This document shows, piece after piece, positions 35,922 to 45,091 of a stretch of 48,016 nt of DNA. The position numbers and the translations under genes were made by a program. The first letter of the stretch is position 1; every line of letters starts with the position of its first letter. Source of the stretch: Acidimicrobiaceae bacterium (GTDB lineage: Bacteria; Actinomycetota; Acidimicrobiia; Acidimicrobiales; MedAcidi-G1); assembly GCA_002729765.1 (NCBI GenBank), contig PBYV01000042.1, positions 1 through 48,016 on the forward strand. The letters are read 5' to 3'. The notes below the pieces were generated by a model that saw only the letters and a program-made list of their open reading frames with translations, was not told the origin of the DNA and searched no databases.

Positions 35922-36011
35922 TGGAGGAAGGTATGGGATTCGAACCCATGGTGACCCGGAGGCCACATCACCTTTCCAAGGTGACCGAATCGTCCACTCT
36001 CGCAACCTTCC
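35922..36011 (-). tRNA. tRNA-Ser (anticodon GGA)
   Basis: A class II tRNA with acceptor arms GGAAGGT and ACCTTCC, a long variable arm GTGGCCTCCGGGTCACC, the T-loop GGTTCGAATCC and anticodon loop TTGGAAA in the stem TCACC/GGTGA, reading UCC/UCU. An encoded CCA follows, but the discriminator base is T where serine tRNAs normally have G. It lies about 95 bases upstream of dnaX on the same strand. Confidence 0.95.
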
Positions 36012-36110
36012 AAGATTCAAAAGGAACCTAACTAAAGGTTATCGCCGACTTTTTAGTCCATTTATATTTTTTTCTTAAAAGAGTCTTTGTCGAAGAATTA
36101 TAAAAGGGGT

Positions 36111-36116
36111 TATCGT
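36111..36116 (+). promoter_or_regulatory. Predicted -10 box of leaderless tadA promoter
   Basis: TATCGT, then TCGCAT, then ATG at 36123, supporting this ATG over the TTG at 36087. Confidence 0.5.
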
Positions 36117-36122
36117 TCGCAT

Positions 36123-36569
36123 ATGACAAACGATGAATTAATGGAACTTGCAATTCAAGAAGCAATCTCTGCAAAAAACGCTGGAGAGGTCCCTATAGGG
36201 GCAGTCATTGAAATTGACGGTCAAATTGTTGCCAGTAGACATAACGAAAGAGAAACAACAAACGATCCAACTTCACATGCAGAAATTCTGGCCATACGAG
36301 ACGCCGCAAAATTTGGAAAAAATTGGAGACTGGAAACAGCTACTCTAGTTGTCACACTGGAACCATGCCCTATGTGCGCGGGGGCAATTTGGGCATCGCG
36401 AATTAAAAAAGTGATTTGGGGAGCACCAAATATAGAAGCTGGTTCTTTGGGATCTCTTTACAATCTAGGAGTCGATCCTCGTCTGAATCATCAAATAGAA
36501 ATCGTCGGTGAAGTTAAATCATTAGAATGTTCAGAACTTCTGAGTAATTTCTTTAGTGTTAATCGCTAA
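36123..36569 (+). CDS. tadA: tRNA-specific adenosine deaminase
   Basis: A 148-residue zinc deaminase that converts the wobble adenosine of tRNA-Arg(ACG) to inosine. The catalytic motif is THAEILAI (H-A-E) and the zinc ligands lie in EPCPMCAGAIWASRI (P-C-x-x-C). GAPNIEAGSLGSLYNL follows, as in TadA rather than cytidine deaminases. Start at ATG 36123 gives the standard N terminus NDELMELAIQEA; the longer TTG form is unlikely. A tRNA-Ser gene follows 43 bases downstream. Confidence 0.93.
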   Translation: MTNDELMELAIQEAISAKNAGEVPIGAVIEIDGQIVASRHNERETTNDPTSHAEILAIRDAAKFGKNWRLETATLVVTLEPCPMCAGAIWASRIKKVIWGAPNIEAGSLGSLYNLGVDPRLNHQIEIVGEVKSLECSELLSNFFSVNR

Positions 36570-36612
36570 TAAACTTAGTAATTCTGTAACCGCAGTACCA
36601 TCAATGTGTTAA

Positions 36613-36702
36613 GGAAGGTTGCCAGAGCGGACGAATGGGGCGGCCTCGAAAGCCGTTGTGGCCTCCGGGTCACCGTGGGTTCGAATCCCACACCTTCCGC
36701 CA
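36613..36702 (+). tRNA. tRNA-Ser (anticodon CGA)
   Basis: A class II tRNA with acceptor arms GGAAGGT and ACCTTCC, discriminator G, encoded CCA, and the anticodon loop CTCGAAA in the stem GCGGC/GCCGT, reading UCG. Its 17-base variable arm is identical to that of the other serine tRNA about 700 bases upstream on the opposite strand. The SDR gene ends 13 bases beyond, in the opposite direction. Confidence 0.96.
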
Positions 36703-36715
36703 ATTCCAAAAGCTT

Positions 36716-37606
36716 TCAAAGCCCCATTTCATGATGGGGTGGGACTTCAAAACGTTCTATCGCGTCAGCCCTGCGGTGGAGCAGTTCAACAGTTTCATCA
36801 AGATCTTTAGCAATAATGTATTGCCGTTTGATAACACTCTTAACTACAAATCTGCCCAGATCATCAAGATCTGCTATTTGTACTTCACGACCAGACTGTT
36901 CGAGCATATTTTTTAATTCTTCAAAAGTCATGGGTTTACGTTTGGCAGGATTTTTAACTCTTTCCAGTTCACTTGGTCGGTTTCTCTGTGAGTTGAAAAG
37001 GCCTGTATTCATAAGACCACCTGAAGGATAAAAAACAGATGCCCCTATATCTTTATCTTCCAGAACTAGTTGATGCTGTAAAGCTTCAGTGAAACAACTT
37101 ACAGCAGCTTTACTCGACGCATAAATAGAAGCCATTGGAACTGGTGCGAAACCACCGTCACCTGAAGAGGTATTAATTACATGACCCGGTTTACCTGATT
37201 CGAGCATTCGAGGAACGAAAGCCATCACTCCATTCGACATTCCGAAAACATTTACACTAAAACACCACTTCCAATCATTTGGTTCATGCTCCCATGCTTT
37301 ACCTCCGCCTCCAGAACCAACACCTGCGTTGTTAAACAATAAGGTGCACTTATCGAAAGTTGAAAAAACGTGATCTGCTAACGATTCGACTGAAACAGGA
37401 TCACTTACATCAGTTACAAAACCAGATACTTCACCAAAACTTGAAAGCTCTTCTACTGTTTTATCAAGTACAGATTTTTCAATATCAGCTATGACGACTT
37501 TCATTTCTTGTTCGAGAAGAGCTTTTACAATTCCTTTTCCTATTCCATTTGCCCCACCTGTAACAACAGCTATTTCATTTGTTAGCTCTAAAGGTTTCAA
37601 AGTCAT
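36716..37606 (-). CDS. Short-chain dehydrogenase/reductase (SDR)
   Basis: A 296-residue Rossmann-fold oxidoreductase. The cofactor loop is TGGANGIGKG (about residues 16-25), D41 after VVIAD suggests NAD(H) preference, NNAGVG lies near residue 92, and the catalytic set is SS(G)DGG plus YASSK near residues 160-164. A C-terminal extension of about 40 residues is longer than the minimal SDR. It begins 2 bases after the amidohydrolase stop, so it is the last gene of the minus-strand catabolic operon. The alcohol/ketone substrate is unknown. Confidence 0.88.
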   Translation of the reverse strand: MTLKPLELTNEIAVVTGGANGIGKGIVKALLEQEMKVVIADIEKSVLDKTVEELSSFGEVSGFVTDVSDPVSVESLADHVFSTFDKCTLLFNNAGVGSGGGGKAWEHEPNDWKWCFSVNVFGMSNGVMAFVPRMLESGKPGHVINTSSGDGGFAPVPMASIYASSKAAVSCFTEALQHQLVLEDKDIGASVFYPSGGLMNTGLFNSQRNRPSELERVKNPAKRKPMTFEELKNMLEQSGREVQIADLDDLGRFVVKSVIKRQYIIAKDLDETVELLHRRADAIERFEVPPHHEMGL

Positions 37607-37608
37607 AC

Positions 37609-38892
37609 TTACTGCACCTGATTCAAAGGGTTCATACCAGGACAGCCTTTCGCTTCTTCAGCTATTTCTGCATAATTGATTGGAGTTGATACTTCGGCTT
37701 TTGTTGGACAAACTTTTTTAGCTAAAGGTCGGAGTGAATCAACATCAAACTTGTACAAGCGGGCAGCATTCTCAGTCAAAATTTGTGTTGCCTCTTCCGT
37801 AGAAAAATCGGCGAAAGTTAAACGAAGGTGGTCACGCGTGTATGGATAAGAACCTTCAGTATGGGGATAATCAGATCCCCACATAATTTTATCGATACCA
37901 ATTTCCTTACATAAATGAGCCTCTGTCGGCCTCAGAAAACTTGCTCCAATATGACATTGCCTTTGCCAATACTCACTAGGTTTCAGTGATAGTTGTTCAA
38001 CCGCCATCCCTCCAAAAATAGTTTCCGAACCATATTTCCCGTATTTCATTCGTTCATAGAACGAATCAAGTTTTTCTAATGTGTCAGGCAACCATGCAGT
38101 CCCAGTCTCGGTGTTAACGAACTGCAAGTTTGCATGTCGTTCAAAAACTCCACTAAACATCAAATGCCAAAGCGCTCTTTGACTCCACCATGTGACTTCA
38201 ATCATAAAAACAGCTAACGAAGCAGGGAAATAAGATCCGAAATCAGGTGTCGCTCCTCCCGCATGATGGTTCAAAGGCATTTCAAAATCTGCAGCAGCAG
38301 ACCATATAGGTTCATAGCTTGGCGAATATAAGGGTTCAAACGGTGAATCGGGAGGAGCCCCAGGAACCAAAATCCCCCCTCTTAAACCATTGTCAAATGC
38401 CCATTTAATTTCTTCTACTGAACCTTCAACATCCCCAAGAAAAATCTGTGCCACTCCTGCACGTCTTTCTGGCGCTTCAGAAACAAAGTCCGCTAACCAC
38501 CTATTATGAGCTCTTAAACCCGCCCATCTTTTTTCAAAATCATCACTATAAGGCGGCGCTTCAAAAGGACTCGCTGAAGGAGGTGCAAAGGGTGGTGTAG
38601 TGTTCGGAAACAGTACCATCGCTACAACACCATCATCTTCTTGCTCCTTTAAGCGACGAGAACTTGAAAAATTACGATCAGCATCAAGTTCCGGATCTCC
38701 ACCGATTCCGACATTTCGGGGTGATTTTTCTAAGCCTGCATATAATTCATCCATTCTGACTTGATCGGCTTCAATTACATCTGCCCACTCATCGAAATCA
38801 TTGTGAAATTTAGTTTCCAAATAATCTTTATATTGACGTAAATCTGCACCACAATGGCTATCGGCAGAAATGATTACATGATGTTCATCCAT
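37609..38892 (-). CDS. Amidohydrolase-2 family metal-dependent hydrolase/decarboxylase (copy A)
   Basis: A 427-residue TIM-barrel protein of the amidohydrolase_2 (ACMSD-like) family. It opens IISADSHCGA, where the usual H-x-H is replaced by the D-S-H form common in this clade. Later ligands appear in LNHHAGG (His), FVNTETG and the signature MWGSDYPHTEGSYP (Asp). Relatives hydrolyse or decarboxylate cyclic acids, including aromatic ring-cleavage products. GAGGA precedes ATG. It is a diverged paralogue of the next gene upstream, with similar size and landmarks, lying 8 bases from it. Confidence 0.85.
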   Translation of the reverse strand: MDEHHVIISADSHCGADLRQYKDYLETKFHNDFDEWADVIEADQVRMDELYAGLEKSPRNVGIGGDPELDADRNFSSSRRLKEQEDDGVVAMVLFPNTTPPFAPPSASPFEAPPYSDDFEKRWAGLRAHNRWLADFVSEAPERRAGVAQIFLGDVEGSVEEIKWAFDNGLRGGILVPGAPPDSPFEPLYSPSYEPIWSAAADFEMPLNHHAGGATPDFGSYFPASLAVFMIEVTWWSQRALWHLMFSGVFERHANLQFVNTETGTAWLPDTLEKLDSFYERMKYGKYGSETIFGGMAVEQLSLKPSEYWQRQCHIGASFLRPTEAHLCKEIGIDKIMWGSDYPHTEGSYPYTRDHLRLTFADFSTEEATQILTENAARLYKFDVDSLRPLAKKVCPTKAEVSTPINYAEIAEEAKGCPGMNPLNQVQ

Positions 38893-38900
38893 ACAAATCC

Positions 38901-40178
38901 TCAGTACTGTAATTCACAACCGTATTCATCAAGCCACCAGCGGGCTTCACGTAGTGCATTTTCAGAAGTTCTCAATTCAGGATCTTGATTTAGTTGTTTC
39001 GGAGTTGGGCCAACACGATTTGCAACAGCATTTAGCCCTTCGAAATCAAGTCCATAGCATTCAACAGCGTTAATTCCGAGCAAACGACGAGTGTCTTCAA
39101 TCGAAACATCTTTAAAGTCATTCTCAAGTCGCTCAACTGTATTTGGCCAAGATCCTTCAGGATGCGGATAATCAGTACCCCACATTAAAGCGTCGATTCC
39201 ATTTACATGTCTACGTCTGATTTCCTCTCGCGACATAGTAGAAGCACCTATGAAAACATTCGAACCAAAATATTCTGAAGGAAGTCGCGATATTAATCCC
39301 TTCATTCTTGAACCCATTTTTTTTATTTTGTTAGTACCACCGAAATTAATATCGGCTTTCCACAAAATATCTCCGATCCAAAAAGATCCGCATTCAACTA
39401 CTGCATATTTCAAACCAGGAAAACGATCAAACTTGCCTGAAAACAAAAGTTGCCACAAAATTCTGTGTGTCCAAAAAGGCACCTCACCGATATACATTGC
39501 AACATTTTCCCCATAACTTGGAAAATCTGCTTCCCCAGAATGAGTATGAACTACTAGACCAGTTTCGCTACAAGCCGCCCATACCTTGTCGTAATGATCA
39601 GAACCATAAGGGGGGAAACCATGCCACATAGTTGGAACCATCACACCATAAATACCTGGCTTTTCAGCAAGTGTTTCTATTTCTTTCACAGCTTCATCTA
39701 CGTCATGGGTTATTGGCACTAAAGCGATGCCAGCTCGTCTAACAGGGTCATCCCCACAAAATTCTTCTAACCAACGATTGTGAGCTCTCGCTCCTCCAAA
39801 AGCAAGTTTTGAATCAGTAATTTGGCCAGCAGCTAAACCGGCGCCAAAAGGTGGTGATTCTTGTCCTGTGACAGCATCGCCATCAGCAAAAATTATTTCA
39901 CCAGAAATTCCATCAGTATCCATTACACCATTTCTGACCGAAGAATCATAAGCTCCTTTAAGCCCTTCCTCATTTTCTCCCTCCCATTGCTCTAAAAACT
40001 CAGCGTTAACCTCTTCGGCAATCCGTCGATGTTCATGTCTTTCTTCTACATATTTGTCAAACTCATCATGTAGAGATGACTCAAGATAAGGACGATAATC
40101 CTCACACTGGAGTCCGGCATGTGTATCAGAAGAAACAATTAAATATGGCTCTTCGCCTTTACTTATTTCTATAGACAT
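38901..40178 (-). CDS. Amidohydrolase-2 family metal-dependent hydrolase/decarboxylase (copy B)
   Basis: A 425-residue paralogue of the neighbouring amidohydrolase. It opens LIVSSDTHAGLQ (D-T-H at the metal site) and keeps VVHTHSGEADFPSYGEN, WTHRILWQLLFSGKFDRFPGLK and MWGTDYPHPEGSWPNT. AAGGAG lies before the ATG. The two copies may form a hetero-oligomer or act on successive intermediates; sequence alone does not say. It lies 9 bases after the acetoacetate-decarboxylase-like gene in the same operon. Confidence 0.85.
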   Translation of the reverse strand: MSIEISKGEEPYLIVSSDTHAGLQCEDYRPYLESSLHDEFDKYVEERHEHRRIAEEVNAEFLEQWEGENEEGLKGAYDSSVRNGVMDTDGISGEIIFADGDAVTGQESPPFGAGLAAGQITDSKLAFGGARAHNRWLEEFCGDDPVRRAGIALVPITHDVDEAVKEIETLAEKPGIYGVMVPTMWHGFPPYGSDHYDKVWAACSETGLVVHTHSGEADFPSYGENVAMYIGEVPFWTHRILWQLLFSGKFDRFPGLKYAVVECGSFWIGDILWKADINFGGTNKIKKMGSRMKGLISRLPSEYFGSNVFIGASTMSREEIRRRHVNGIDALMWGTDYPHPEGSWPNTVERLENDFKDVSIEDTRRLLGINAVECYGLDFEGLNAVANRVGPTPKQLNQDPELRTSENALREARWWLDEYGCELQY

Positions 40179-40187
40179 TTACTCTCC

Positions 40188-40979
40188 TTAGTCATCACTA
40201 TCTTTTACTCCTAGAACTGAAAGATCGTCGTAACGTTGGTGAACAAAAGGTACCAAATTTTCGGCAGGAACAGTCCCTACAGTCCGAGCATTGACCACTG
40301 TTGCACGCTGGGAAAGAGTAATTGAATGCAATTTTCTTACCGGTAAATCTGATACCGGATCTAACGGTGAATCGCCCAAAATGACTTCACCGTCTACAAC
40401 TTCTGCTTTTCGTTCACGTGACGATTTTTTTGAATGCACTATAAAAGGATCTCCATCAAGTTTTGTAGGCCCTTCAGGTGATGGAAACAACTTGAAATAA
40501 AAATCAATTCTTTCATTTGATATCAAGTCTCTTTCACCTATGATCTTGCCTTTTATCTCTGCGACTGTGAAACCTAAACGCTTTATTGTGCTGTGGACAT
40601 CATTACCTTCTCTTTTTGCTTGAATCTCTGCAATCTTTTTAGGTTCCCCAAATGTCTCACGGCCTCCAACTGTCGCTTGTTCGGTAGTCATCGGCATCAA
40701 CAGTGGATATTCTCCTAAAACTTCACCATGACAAGCTTGAACTCCGAACCATCCAGCCCCAAAGATCAAATTACCAGGCATGGTTACTGTTGAAATATTA
40801 AGCCTTACTAGTGGTTCCGGTCCTGGTTGTAAAGGTGGCGGCAAAACAGCCGCAATTACTTCAGGATCAGTTTCATAAACAGCTTCTAAAGAATCTGACC
40901 ACGTCTCTCGGCCTGTTGCTTCGAGCTCTCTGTTACGAATCGCTTCTTGCGATCGAGCTCCATATCGAATATCGCTCAT
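40188..40979 (-). CDS. Acetoacetate decarboxylase family enzyme
   Basis: A 263-residue protein of the ADC-like fold. The key segment GGRETFGEPKKIAEI carries the E-P-K-K pair expected for the Schiff-base lysine of acetoacetate decarboxylase. The N-terminal LPPPLQPGPEPLVRL and AGWFGVQACHGEVLGEYPL are usual for the wider family, whose members also act as hydratases or aldolases on small keto acids. GGGAGAG precedes the ATG. Placed between the importer block and the amidohydrolases, it likely acts on an intermediate of the same pathway. Confidence 0.85.
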   Translation of the reverse strand: MSDIRYGARSQEAIRNRELEATGRETWSDSLEAVYETDPEVIAAVLPPPLQPGPEPLVRLNISTVTMPGNLIFGAGWFGVQACHGEVLGEYPLLMPMTTEQATVGGRETFGEPKKIAEIQAKREGNDVHSTIKRLGFTVAEIKGKIIGERDLISNERIDFYFKLFPSPEGPTKLDGDPFIVHSKKSSRERKAEVVDGEVILGDSPLDPVSDLPVRKLHSITLSQRATVVNARTVGTVPAENLVPFVHQRYDDLSVLGVKDSDD

Positions 40980-41060
40980 AACTCTCCCTATTAAATAAAA
41001 TCATATTCTTTTTACATTCTCTCAGACGTTGAATTCTAATGACCATACGAAAAATTTCTG

Positions 41061-42200
41061 TTAATACGAAAAAGGCCAAGTTTTAAAATAAGTTTTTACG
41101 CGCATCCATATTCCTGCGATTCCTCTAGGTTCAAGTAGTAAAAATGCAGCGATAAGTGTGCCATAAATGATGTGATTTAGAGAAGAGATAGAAAGCATGC
41201 CTCCAATTCCTCCTTGATCTCCACTGACACCTGGAAGGTCATAATCTCTAGAAATATTTTCTACAAGTCTGGGGAGACTTCCTATAACAAGAGCGCCGAT
41301 TATTGAGCCATGGATTGTTCCCATGCCTCCTAAAATAATTATCGCTATGTACTGAATTGCTACTAACAATCCGAAATCAATCGGGCTTATAAATGATTGC
41401 AATACCCCGAAAAGTGCTCCGGCAAGAGCAGCGATTGAACTAGAAATTGCAAATGCCATCGTCTTGTAATGTAAGAGATCTACTCCGATAATTTCAGCAG
41501 CGATGTCACGATCTCTTACTGCTTGTAATGCCCTTCCTGGTCTTGTTCTCACTATGTTTTTTACAAGTAGTGCAACAAGTGCAACGAAACCCCAAATAAG
41601 CCAAAAAAATGACTGAGATTTTTCAAATTCGTAACCAAAAATTTCAAAATTCCTAAAATCAAGAGGACCAAGTTTCAGTGAGGTTCCCGTAACCGAAACT
41701 CCCGTACTACCTCCAGTAACTGATTTCCAATTTCTGAAAATATGATCCCCTAAGAAAACCAAACCTAGAGTTACAACAACTAAATAGTTTCCGCGGAGTC
41801 GAAGTGCTAAAGGTCCTACTATGAAACCGATTAGAAAACCAATTATTACTGAACCCGGCAACCAAACTATGAAAGGCAAATCCCATGCCGATCCTGCATA
41901 TGCAGCAAAATAAGCTCCGGCTCCCACAAAAACAGAATGTCCAAGTGAAACTTGTCCCGCATACCCAGTCAGCAAATTTAAACCAATAGCACCGACAGCA
42001 AACACGCCAGCATAATTAAGCGTTGTCATGGTAAGCCCCACGTCATCTAAAAATTTTGTTACTACAAAACTCTCCCAAATTATCGGACTGAAAATATAAA
42101 GAGCTATAAGAATAAATAGTCCAACTCTTAACACAGGAGTTCTCCAAAGCATTAAATCTTGCTGATAGCGAACCTTTAATTCTTTTGAAGGATTAGACAT
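41061..42200 (-). CDS. Branched-chain-type ABC importer permease, LivM-like
   Basis: A 379-residue inner-membrane permease with about nine to ten hydrophobic segments. LNLLTGYAGQVSLGHSVFVGAGAYFAAY and the coupling loop GRALQAVRDRDIAAEIIGV are the LivM signatures. It pairs with the LivH-like permease 6 bases upstream. Importers of this class carry amino acids but also urea, aromatic acids and other carboxylates. An 81-base gap with a TATGAT-like box separates it from the decarboxylase-like gene. Confidence 0.92.
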   Translation of the reverse strand: MSNPSKELKVRYQQDLMLWRTPVLRVGLFILIALYIFSPIIWESFVVTKFLDDVGLTMTTLNYAGVFAVGAIGLNLLTGYAGQVSLGHSVFVGAGAYFAAYAGSAWDLPFIVWLPGSVIIGFLIGFIVGPLALRLRGNYLVVVTLGLVFLGDHIFRNWKSVTGGSTGVSVTGTSLKLGPLDFRNFEIFGYEFEKSQSFFWLIWGFVALVALLVKNIVRTRPGRALQAVRDRDIAAEIIGVDLLHYKTMAFAISSSIAALAGALFGVLQSFISPIDFGLLVAIQYIAIIILGGMGTIHGSIIGALVIGSLPRLVENISRDYDLPGVSGDQGGIGGMLSISSLNHIIYGTLIAAFLLLEPRGIAGIWMRVKTYFKTWPFSY

Positions 42201-42206
42201 ATCAAC

Positions 42207-43268
42207 TCACACTCTGTGAACTTCTTTTGTACCAAAAAGTCCATATGGTCGAATCATTAAAATGATAAGCATCACGATAAAGACCATCACTCTGTCAAAT
42301 CCGACTCCCAACCAATCCAAATCCCATTCAGGCTGATACACCTTCGTTAAGTTCTGGATGATCCCAACCATAATTCCTCCGACCACTGCACCACCCGGAG
42401 AATCAAAACCCCCTAAAATCATTGCTGGAAAAGCAAGAAAAACTATTAAGTCCATGTTCGGTGTCAACTGTGCGATCCCCACACCAGTTGCAGTTCCAGC
42501 TAGAGCAGCCACTGCACCAGCGATTCCAAAAGCAGTAGCAAAAACTATCTTTAAGGAAATACCTTGAGCAAAAGCAGCTTCATGATCAAAATGTGCGGCT
42601 CTCATAGCAATACCAATTTTTGTATACCGATTAACTAAGAAAAAACCTAAAAGCGCAATTGCAGTTAAAGCAATTGTCCAGAGCTTTGCGTGTGTGAAAA
42701 CTAAACCACCTAATTTCACTATCTTGAAACCCCAAGGGTCTCCCATATTTTTTTCAGCGAACCCCCAAATAGATGGAACCACTTGTTTAATTACAAAAAG
42801 TATTCCTATAGTCACAATAATTGCCCCAAAGACTGGCAATTCATTTAACTGACCAGCTCCGAAACGAATTTCGATTCTTCGAACTAAGAAATAAACGCAT
42901 AGTCCAACAAAAAATCCAATTATCAAGGAAACTAAGTGACTATTACCGTTATAAAAAAATACTGACCAAGAAATTAAACAAAAAATACCAGCAGAGATTT
43001 CTTTTAATGAACGGTGTAAAAGTAGTAGCTGCACCAAGACCGCGATAATCGAAGTAACTATCATTGATAAAAGTAAAGAAAGATAAAAGTTCCATCCCCA
43101 TGTCTGACTGAAGTTATAGGTTAAAAATGCCCCTATAAGAAGAAAACCACCTTGAGCAAAATTGATTATTCCAGTTGCCCGGTAGATCACCACAAAACCT
43201 AGAACAATCAATGAATATCTAGCGCCTAGGGCAACCCCATCAAACAAACCTTGTAAAAGTTGATCCAT
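42207..43268 (-). CDS. Branched-chain-type ABC importer permease, LivH-like
   Basis: A 353-residue inner-membrane permease. Key stretches are LIVLGFVVIYRATGIINFAQGGFLLIGAFL, the coupling loop GIAMRAAHFDHEAAFAQGI and PNMDLIVFLAFPAMILGGFDSPGGAVVGG. It is longer than typical LivH by an extra pair of hydrophobic segments around residues 85-125. The start ATG overlaps the stop of the acyl-CoA ligase gene by one base (TAATG), so the two are translationally coupled. Confidence 0.9.
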   Translation of the reverse strand: MDQLLQGLFDGVALGARYSLIVLGFVVIYRATGIINFAQGGFLLIGAFLTYNFSQTWGWNFYLSLLLSMIVTSIIAVLVQLLLLHRSLKEISAGIFCLISWSVFFYNGNSHLVSLIIGFFVGLCVYFLVRRIEIRFGAGQLNELPVFGAIIVTIGILFVIKQVVPSIWGFAEKNMGDPWGFKIVKLGGLVFTHAKLWTIALTAIALLGFFLVNRYTKIGIAMRAAHFDHEAAFAQGISLKIVFATAFGIAGAVAALAGTATGVGIAQLTPNMDLIVFLAFPAMILGGFDSPGGAVVGGIMVGIIQNLTKVYQPEWDLDWLGVGFDRVMVFIVMLIILMIRPYGLFGTKEVHRV

Positions 43269-45091
43269 TAATACATACTTTCAATCAATTCAGTGAATTG
43301 CTCAGTGAGAGTTGAACGTTTCACCTTTTGCGTGGCAGTAAGTTGACCATCTTCATGATCAAGTTCTATTGGTAGTAATTTGAAATATTTAATAGTTTCC
43401 ACTTGAGCAAAATCTTTGTTTGCTTCATTAATAATTGTGGAAACCAAATCATTTACTTCAACTTTGGATGAAAGGTCTTCATAGGTCGTGTAAGGAATCC
43501 CTTGGCGAGTGGCCCAATCTCCCACCGTGTCACTCTCGATACCAATCAACGCTGTCAGGTATTTTCGCCTATCTCCAATAACCATGGCTTCTCTCACATA
43601 AGGGGAGACTTTTATACGGTTTTCTATTTCAGACGGTGAAAGATTCTTTCCACCAGCTGTAATGATTATGTCTTTTTTACGATCTGTAATCCACAAATGA
43701 CCAAGTTCGTCTATTTGACCAATATCACCAGTATGTAGCCATCCATCGATAATCGTTTCTTTAGTTGCTTCGGGATTTTTGAAATACCCATTAAATGTCC
43801 CTTCTGAACGGGTGAGTATTTCTCCATCTTCAGCTATACGAACTTCAGAAAGAGGAAGTGGTTTACCAACAGAACCTAAAATTAGTTCATCAGTTGGAAC
43901 AATAGTTGCAACAGCGGTATTTTCAGTCATCCCATATCCTTCACGAACAGGCACACCTACAGACATTAAAAATTCAAGCACTTGAGGAGCAATAGGCGCT
44001 GCACCCGAGAGAGCCTCACGCACTCGCATCATTCCTATTCTCTTTTTCAATGACCTGAAAACAAATAACCAACCGATTCGAAACAATATTGGATCAACAA
44101 AAGTGCTTTTATTTGTTAAGCGCCTTTGTAATATTAACCCACCCTTTTTTATCCAAAAATTAAACAGAATCCGTTTTAACCAAGTTGCATCATTTGAACG
44201 AATCTGAATTGCCGCCAACATTTTTTCCCATACACGGGGAACTCCCAAAAAAAACGTTGGTTGCACTTCACGTAAATCTTCCATGAAGGAATTGGTATCT
44301 TCTCCAAAGTTGACTACATAACCGTGATATACAGCATTGGCAACGGAGATGACGCGCTCAGCTACATGACATAAAGGAAGATATGACAAAACCTCGTCAT
44401 CTTGTCGATATTCGTAAACAAGGCCCCATGTAATTGCAGCGAATCTCAAATTTTCATGGGTTATCATCGCTCCTTTAGGCGGACCTGTTGTACCTGACGT
44501 GTAAACAATTATTGCTGTTTCAGAAGATGGAATGGATTTAATCATTTCCTCAAAACTTTTTCCAACAACCAAATCACCTAAGTCAAGTAGCTCTTGAAAC
44601 GTAATAATTCTCGGATCATCCAGTTCCTTTACTCCTCGCGGTTCAATGACAACTATTTTCTGTAACTTTTCTAATCGATCCCATGCCTCTAGTGCTTTGT
44701 CAAGTTGCTCTTCGTCTTCAACAACTAAGACACTGGCTTCGGAGTGATTTAGAAGATACTCAACTTCAGGCGCTGGACTTGTTGGATAAATTCCAACTGA
44801 AACAGAACCAATTGTTTGAGCACCTATATCTGCGAAAACCCATTCAGGTCGATTTTCCGAATGAATTGCAATCTTGTCGCCTTCTCGAACTCCAAGTTCA
44901 TGAAACCCAAAAGCGGCGGATCGGACCTTTTCCAAATATTGTTCCCATGTGAATTCTCTCCAAATTCCAAACTTCTTGTGTCGCATTGCAACATCTTTAG
45001 GACGTTTCTGTGAGTGTTCAAGAAGTTTGGCTGGCAAGTTGATAATTTCATTTTCTTTAACGTTCATTTCACTACCGACTTCAGAATTCAT
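43268..45091 (-). CDS. AMP-forming acyl-CoA ligase within ABC importer operon
   Basis: A 607-residue ANL-superfamily ligase. The P-loop is IIVYTSGTTGPPKGAMITH (about residues 193-211), followed by GYGMTENTAV, GWLHTGDIG and DRKKDIIITAGGKNLSP, as in long-chain fatty-acid-CoA ligases (FadD15 type). A near-C-terminal TQKVKR carries the catalytic lysine region. The ATG overlaps the livG-like stop (ATGA) and GGGGAA lies 5 bases before it. Its position between the ATPase and permease genes implies that the imported acid is activated to a CoA thioester on entry. Substrate unknown. Confidence 0.92.
   Translation of the reverse strand: MNSEVGSEMNVKENEIINLPAKLLEHSQKRPKDVAMRHKKFGIWREFTWEQYLEKVRSAAFGFHELGVREGDKIAIHSENRPEWVFADIGAQTIGSVSVGIYPTSPAPEVEYLLNHSEASVLVVEDEEQLDKALEAWDRLEKLQKIVVIEPRGVKELDDPRIITFQELLDLGDLVVGKSFEEMIKSIPSSETAIIVYTSGTTGPPKGAMITHENLRFAAITWGLVYEYRQDDEVLSYLPLCHVAERVISVANAVYHGYVVNFGEDTNSFMEDLREVQPTFFLGVPRVWEKMLAAIQIRSNDATWLKRILFNFWIKKGGLILQRRLTNKSTFVDPILFRIGWLFVFRSLKKRIGMMRVREALSGAAPIAPQVLEFLMSVGVPVREGYGMTENTAVATIVPTDELILGSVGKPLPLSEVRIAEDGEILTRSEGTFNGYFKNPEATKETIIDGWLHTGDIGQIDELGHLWITDRKKDIIITAGGKNLSPSEIENRIKVSPYVREAMVIGDRRKYLTALIGIESDTVGDWATRQGIPYTTYEDLSSKVEVNDLVSTIINEANKDFAQVETIKYFKLLPIELDHEDGQLTATQKVKRSTLTEQFTELIESMY

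Noticed and set aside
35827..35949. N-terminal extension of dnaX by 41 residues
   Set aside because: It would translate the 3' end of the tRNA-Ser gene and has no similarity to the DnaX N terminus; ATG 35826 gives the standard start.
36722..36739. Hairpin CCCCAT/ATGGGG after tRNA-Ser(CGA) as a terminator
   Set aside because: No T-run follows, and the bases encode the C terminus of the SDR; too short to call.
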